A DNA stretch of 64,000 nucleotides from Neobacillus sp. PS3-40 (lineage in GTDB: Bacteria; Bacillota; Bacilli; Bacillales; Cytobacillaceae): assembly GCF_030915485.1 (NCBI RefSeq), contig NZ_CP133266.1:310001-374000 (forward strand). Reading direction: 5' to 3'. Shown piece after piece: positions 60,192 to 64,000 of this stretch. The notes beneath the pieces were generated by a model. The model had not been told where the DNA came from, did not search any database, and worked only from the letters and a program-made list of their open reading frames with translations. Within the stretch, counting starts at the first letter, position 1, and every line of letters starts with the position of its first letter. Both the position numbers and the translations under genes were made by a program.

Positions 60192-61564
60192 GATTGGTCG
60201 AGAACACTCGTGACTTCAGTCGGGAGATGAATCGACTATTTTTTCGTTGCCTTTTTACGAACATATGTGCTATGATTTGTTTTGGGAGGTGATACTAATG
60301 CTGATCAATAAATCCTATAAATTTCGACTTTACCCTAACAAATCTCAAATTATTTTGATTAACAAAACCATTGGGTGTACTCGTTTTGTGTTTAACTTTT
60401 TCCTAGGCAAACAAAAAGAGAAAGATGCCTATTGGTACATAGTTGAAGAAATGAAACAAAATGGCCAGCTGCCAGATAATAACTGGAAAGGTGATTTCTT
60501 TAATAAATACGATTCCATCAAAGCCATCTGTGAATTAAAGAAGTATTACCCCTTTTTAAAAGAATTGGATAGTATTTCTCTCCAAAAATCCGTAGAAAAT
60601 TTAAATGTCTCCTATAAACGCTACTACAAGAAGCAAAACCATACACCCAAATTTAAGTCAAAAAAAAACAAAGTACAATCCTACACTACTAAACATACGA
60701 ATGGGAATATTGCCGTTTTGGACAAACACATCAAATTACCGAAACTAGGGATGGTTCGCTTTGCCAAAAGCCGGGAAGTTGAGGGCCGGATTCTTAATGT
60801 CACTATTCGGCGTAACCCTTCTGGTAAATACTTTATCTCTATCGTCGTTGAAAAAGATGTACAAAAATGGCCGAAAACCAATTCCACAATTGGGGTGGAT
60901 TTAGGACTGAAAGAATTTGCGATTCTGTCAGATGAAACTCCCTATCCTAATCCTAAATTCTATCGAACAGTAGAAGAAAAATTGGCAAAGGCCCAGTGTA
61001 TATTGTCAAGAAGGCTGGAACTGGCTAAAAAACAAAATCGCCCTCTTTCAGAGGCGAAAAATTACCAAAAGCAAAAGAGAAAAGTAGCTCGGATTCATGA
61101 AAGTATCGTGAATGCAAGAAAGGATTACTTGGACAAGGTCTCAACCGGAATAGTCAAAAACCACGACGTGATCGGGATAGAAAATTTGTCCGTAAGTAAT
61201 ATGCTTAAAAATCACCATTTAGCAAAATCAATCAGCGACGTTTCGTGGTCACAATTCCGAACCATGCTTGAATATAAAGCCAAATGGTACGGCAAACAAC
61301 TCGTAGTTGTTGCACAAAACTTTGCAAGCAGTCAATTGTGTTCAAAATGTGGATATAAAAATAAGGACGTCAAAAATCTTGATGTGCGCGAATGGGACTG
61401 TCCCTGTGGCGCACATCACCAAAGGGACATAAATGCTGCACAAAGTCTTAAAAACGAAGCGATAAGACTTTTAACCACAGGAACTGCGGGGTTCGCCTAA
61501 TCAATTAGAAACCAAAGGGTTTTTGTACTTAGGAATCTCGTGACTTCAGTCAAGAGAGGTTCAA
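60192..61564 (+). mobile_element. IS200/IS605-type element with tnpB only
   Basis: Bounded by subterminal hairpins that share sequence: left CTCGTGACTTCAGTCGGGAG (near 60,206) and right CTCGTGACTTCAGTCAAGAG (near 61,537). The right tip is TCAA, as at the right cleavage site of IS608. The TTTAT before the left end is the probable target. No tnpA is present, so it would depend on a transposase in trans. Left limit is inferred. Confidence 0.75.
60298..61500 (+). CDS. tnpB: TnpB RNA-guided nuclease
   Basis: 400 residues from [15 protein letters not shown] behind GGGAGGTGA. RuvC residues all present: Asp201 ([14 protein letters not shown]), Glu295 (IGIENLSV), Asp377 (QRDINAA). The zinc knuckle has Cys348, Cys351, Cys368 and Cys370, the last pair being CxC and not the more common CxxC. 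TnpB uses an omega-RNA from the element's right end to cut DNA next to the target motif, favouring element retention. The long frame upstream of 60,298 is not used. Confidence 0.9.
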   Translation: MLINKSYKFRLYPNKSQIILINKTIGCTRFVFNFFLGKQKEKDAYWYIVEEMKQNGQLPDNNWKGDFFNKYDSIKAICELKKYYPFLKELDSISLQKSVENLNVSYKRYYKKQNHTPKFKSKKNKVQSYTTKHTNGNIAVLDKHIKLPKLGMVRFAKSREVEGRILNVTIRRNPSGKYFISIVVEKDVQKWPKTNSTIGVDLGLKEFAILSDETPYPNPKFYRTVEEKLAKAQCILSRRLELAKKQNRPLSEAKNYQKQKRKVARIHESIVNARKDYLDKVSTGIVKNHDVIGIENLSVSNMLKNHHLAKSISDVSWSQFRTMLEYKAKWYGKQLVVVAQNFASSQLCSKCGYKNKDVKNLDVREWDCPCGAHHQRDINAAQSLKNEAIRLLTTGTAGFA

Positions 61565-61580
61565 AGGTGGATATTACCAT
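61400..61580 (+). ncRNA. Predicted omega-RNA with guide
   Basis: By analogy with characterised TnpB systems the scaffold spans the 3' end of tnpB and the right end (to 61,564), and the guide is the next 16 or so bases outside the element (AGGTGGATATTACCAT, 61,565-61,580). The 5' limit is a guess. Confidence 0.55.
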
Positions 61581-61644
61581 CCCTCACTCCCCTACTTTTT
61601 TGATACAATTTTTTAGAGGAAGAAAACTGGGGAGGAATACATCA

Positions 61645-62805
61645 ATGAAAAAACAATATCTCCTCCTAGCAGTGGTAATTGTCATTACCTTCATCGCTGG
61701 ATTTTACACAGGAGTATTCTATTCTACTAAAATCACAAGGCTTGATAATCAAAATATAATAAAAGTAAAGCAAGTACCTAAATCAGCAATAAAACCACAG
61801 CTAAAGGAAATACCAAAGACGGTACCAACAAAAACAAAAGTGTTAATCGGCTATGTTCAGGACTTTCGTGATCCAGATGTGGTTGACTACTCTAAATTAA
61901 CACATGTTATATTTTCCTTTGCCCACCCGACAAAGGAAGGAAATATTTTGCTTAATGGCGATTCTGCTTTAACTAACCTTCGTGCGATGGTTGCAAAAGC
62001 AGATAAACATGGCACAAAAGTAATGTTGGCTGTTGGAGGCTGGTATCATATCAAAGGCGGAGAATCCTATCCCTATTTCAAAGCAGCTATCTCTAATCCA
62101 ACTACACGAACAAAACTCGTCAATAATCTTACAAAGTTAGCCGATCGTGAAAAGCTTGATGGCATTGATATCGATTTTGAATATCCTCGCTCATCAAGTG
62201 ACGCAGCAAACCTAGCTGTTTTCACAAAGGAACTAAGCAATAAGCTACACCCGAAAGGTAAGGAGCTTTCGATTGCGGTTTATTCGAAAATTCACGCTGA
62301 AGCGGGAACCGTGATGGCATCTGTTATGTATGATCCAGGGATGTTTAAAGATGTCGATCATGTAAATATCATGGCATATGACGGGCAATGGGACGGTGGA
62401 TACCATGCAGCCAATTTATCTCCATATCCGTTCACTAAGAATGTCGTAAACTATTGGTCGAATCTGTTTAAGACATATCATCTATCGAAAGAAAAACTTG
62501 TGTTAGGAGTTCCTTTTTACGCTCAGCCTGATAATCCCTCTGTTAAACAAGTTTCATATGCGGCGATTATCAACAAGTATCCCGCAAATGCCGAAACTGA
62601 CACTGTTAGCATGAACGGTACCATCTATCATTATAATGGTGAAACCACAATGAGAATGAAAACAAAACTGGCACTCGACAACGGATTTGGTGGGATGATG
62701 CTCTGGGAGGCTGGCCATGATTCCAAGGGCTTACACAGTTTAACTGGGGCTATTTTCAATGTTTTAAAAGATTCTACACAGCAATTTGCAACAACAAATA
62801 GGTAA
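61645..62805 (+). CDS. Glycoside hydrolase family 18 protein
   Basis: About 386 residues; ATG after GGGGAGG gives MKKQYLLLAVVIVITFIAGF, an N-terminal signal or anchor. The longer frame upstream lies in the IS right end and is spurious. The GH18 barrel shows KVMLAVGGWYHI and the catalytic DxxDxDxE in LDGIDIDFEYP, then VNIMAYDGQWDGG and GFGGMMLWEAGHD. Likely an exported or membrane-tethered chitinase-like or peptidoglycan-active enzyme. The tnpB element sits 80 bases upstream and may have replaced its promoter. Confidence 0.85.
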   Translation: MKKQYLLLAVVIVITFIAGFYTGVFYSTKITRLDNQNIIKVKQVPKSAIKPQLKEIPKTVPTKTKVLIGYVQDFRDPDVVDYSKLTHVIFSFAHPTKEGNILLNGDSALTNLRAMVAKADKHGTKVMLAVGGWYHIKGGESYPYFKAAISNPTTRTKLVNNLTKLADREKLDGIDIDFEYPRSSSDAANLAVFTKELSNKLHPKGKELSIAVYSKIHAEAGTVMASVMYDPGMFKDVDHVNIMAYDGQWDGGYHAANLSPYPFTKNVVNYWSNLFKTYHLSKEKLVLGVPFYAQPDNPSVKQVSYAAIINKYPANAETDTVSMNGTIYHYNGETTMRMKTKLALDNGFGGMMLWEAGHDSKGLHSLTGAIFNVLKDSTQQFATTNR

Positions 62806-62811
62806 TAGCAA

Positions 62812-62853
62812 GGCTGTACTCTCTTCTTTTTTTAGAGAATACAGCCTTTTTTT
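62812..62853 (+). terminator. Terminator of the GH18 gene
   Basis: GGCTGTA.TCTCT / AGAGA.TACAGCC with a T-rich loop, followed by TTTTTTT. Confidence 0.85.
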
Positions 62854-62894
62854 ACGTATCTATGACCAATTCTAAACTACTATTCTCTGCTTTT

Positions 62895-64000
62895 TTAATC
62901 CCATCTTTTCATCATAGTAACTATTTTTTCCTTCCAAATGGAAATGAAAGTTTTTTCTCCTTTAGCCGATTTCTGCTTATGCCATTCATTACTACTCGCA
63001 ACGCCAATAAGGATCGAACCAGAAATCAACAGATAACCCCACCATGGCATGTTCCCCCAATATGGCCTTGTTTGCAAAAGAACATTAAGCATTAAAACAC
63101 CAGCACCAACAAAGAAATATGATTTAATCCGTAGAAACATCCCAATTAACATCGAGAATAGCGATAAGCTTCCTAAAATAATCGCATCATAAATGGTTGA
63201 ACTTTCTAAACCATCCTCAATTAATAATAAGGAAACAACGATTAGAACGAACCACTGAATAAGATTAGTAATCCTTGAATAACGACCTTTCATGATCCGC
63301 CTTACCAAAATGACGAGGACCACCCATGGAAGAACGACTACTTCTCGATCCCATAAATCAGGAATTTTCAACATACTAATGGTCGAATAATATGGCTCTA
63401 ATAAATAACTCATTCCGATAATTAGTGGAATATAGGAGTAGTTGGTCGGCACTCTCTTTTGCTGCAACCAAATGGAAATGGAAATAAGCACCCCAGGTAA
63501 TACATGTGTCCAAAGAGCATCACTTTCAAAGTAATACATAAAAAACAAGTACAAAAAGGAAACAAGCGTGTATCCATCCACTTTCGTATCCCGAATTTTT
63601 TCATCATTTACCACTATTTTTTTGTAAATAACTTTGCCGATTAAAATCAGGCACATGCCAAGCAAACCAGAAAGAAGCATTTTTTCAACTTCATCCATTC
63701 TTCCAAGATGAATGAACTGAACTGTTCCTATAAAGCCAATTAATAACGGAATAGTCCCAAATAGATCCCATTTCAGTTTATGCAAATAAACCAATATACC
63801 GCCTGAATAAACAATGGTTAGAAGATATGGTATCCATCCAAATGGATACGTCATAATCATGAAACCAAGACCAATTATTGAGAAAGGAACAGCATAGAAA
63901 GCTGTGCGTTTTTTAAAATCCCTGTTAGCCATTAGCCCAAAAAGAATAATAACAATGCTTGTGACAAGAAATTCGTAAAAACCCGTACGCCCAATGTTGA
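62895..64000 (-). CDS. Polytopic membrane protein, 5' end outside the window
   Basis: At least 368 residues with about ten to twelve hydrophobic helices (GLGFMIMTYPFGWIPYLLTI; LLSGLLGMCLILIGKVIY; VVVLPWVVLVILVRRIM; YLLISGSILIGVASSN). An ATG at 63,932 exists, but the frame stays open to the window edge through RTGFYEFLVTSIVIILFGLM, so the gene very likely starts beyond it. No family recognised. Confidence 0.65.
   Translation of the reverse strand, partial: NIGRTGFYEFLVTSIVIILFGLMANRDFKKRTAFYAVPFSIIGLGFMIMTYPFGWIPYLLTIVYSGGILVYLHKLKWDLFGTIPLLIGFIGTVQFIHLGRMDEVEKMLLSGLLGMCLILIGKVIYKKIVVNDEKIRDTKVDGYTLVSFLYLFFMYYFESDALWTHVLPGVLISISIWLQQKRVPTNYSYIPLIIGMSYLLEPYYSTISMLKIPDLWDREVVVLPWVVLVILVRRIMKGRYSRITNLIQWFVLIVVSLLLIEDGLESSTIYDAIILGSLSLFSMLIGMFLRIKSYFFVGAGVLMLNVLLQTRPYWGNMPWWGYLLISGSILIGVASSNEWHKQKSAKGEKTFISIWKEKIVTMMKRWD

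Noticed and set aside
60247-60297. Upstream extension of TnpB (17 extra residues)
   Set aside because: The strong GGGAGGTGA site precedes the ATG at 60,298, and TnpB proteins normally begin with this [13 protein letters not shown]-type segment.
61540-61644. N-terminal extension of the GH18 protein by 35 residues
   Set aside because: This stretch is the right end of the IS element; the signal peptide begins at 61,645 after a good ribosome site.

Overview
The window looks like a chromosomal stretch of a low-GC, spore-forming Bacillaceae member (Bacillus, Neobacillus or Peribacillus type). Supporting signs are AGGAGG-type ribosome binding sites with frequent TTG and GTG starts, a Spo0E-like phosphatase, an Amj lipid II flippase, a ykkC guanidine riboswitch with paired SMR subunits, and many small lipoproteins and membrane proteins typical of the group. 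I see no rRNA, tRNA or CRISPR array. Most of the window is accessory DNA: short operons separated by wide AT-rich gaps that carry several families of dispersed repeats.

Layout. 0-9 kb: small secreted and membrane proteins, the flippase Amj (2.8-3.6 kb), a solo right end of an IS200/IS605-type element (4.18-4.26 kb) touching the stop codon of a stalk-domain protein, an HTH protein, and a run of small membrane or peptide genes (6.6-8.6 kb) including four shorter than 50 codons. 9-13.7 kb: a redox cluster (two aldo/keto reductases, carboxymuconolactone decarboxylase-like protein, cupin, decayed zinc alcohol dehydrogenase) facing a divergent TetR regulator. 14-26 kb: YdeI-like protein, orphan acyl carrier protein, a large protein with a C-terminal polyprenyl synthase domain and an Asp-rich N-terminal half, a lone 1521-residue glutamate synthase, and a YqzD/YqzC-like pair. 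26-33 kb: Spo0E-like protein, GC-rich repeat, many small ORFs, a VIT/CCC1 transporter and an LRAT-like protein. 33-41.5 kb: methionine gamma-lyase, an autoproteolytic C45 acyltransferase, a SWIM-SNF2 helicase and an ABC-F ATPase.

41.5-47 kb: a DUF4181 protein, an IS110 transposase with a non-coding leader that should encode its bridge RNA, an SRPBCC protein, a P-loop kinase, and a ribbon-helix-helix/DUF1413 gene with its own promoter-operator. 48-52.7 kb: an operon of XRE-cupin regulator, EutH and an aminopeptidase P, divergent across an 18-bp-armed perfect palindrome from a guanidine-I riboswitch and a YkkC/YkkD pair whose first subunit is frameshifted. 53-60 kb: PadR with a decayed DUF2812 gene, acetyltransferases, kinase, VOC protein, and a mosaic block (56.02-56.97 kb) in which a Bacillus XRE fragment is fused to a Lactobacillales-like pepV remnant and PAS protein. 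60-64 kb: a tnpB-only IS element, a GH18 glycosidase and a polytopic membrane protein that runs off the window.

The strongest points for follow-up are the structured dispersed repeat family (stems with compensatory changes), the mosaic import, the tnpB element with its detached right-end relic, the palindrome over the guanidine promoter, and the crossing-arm repeat at 34.5 kb. All homology statements are from reading the sequence; no database search was run.
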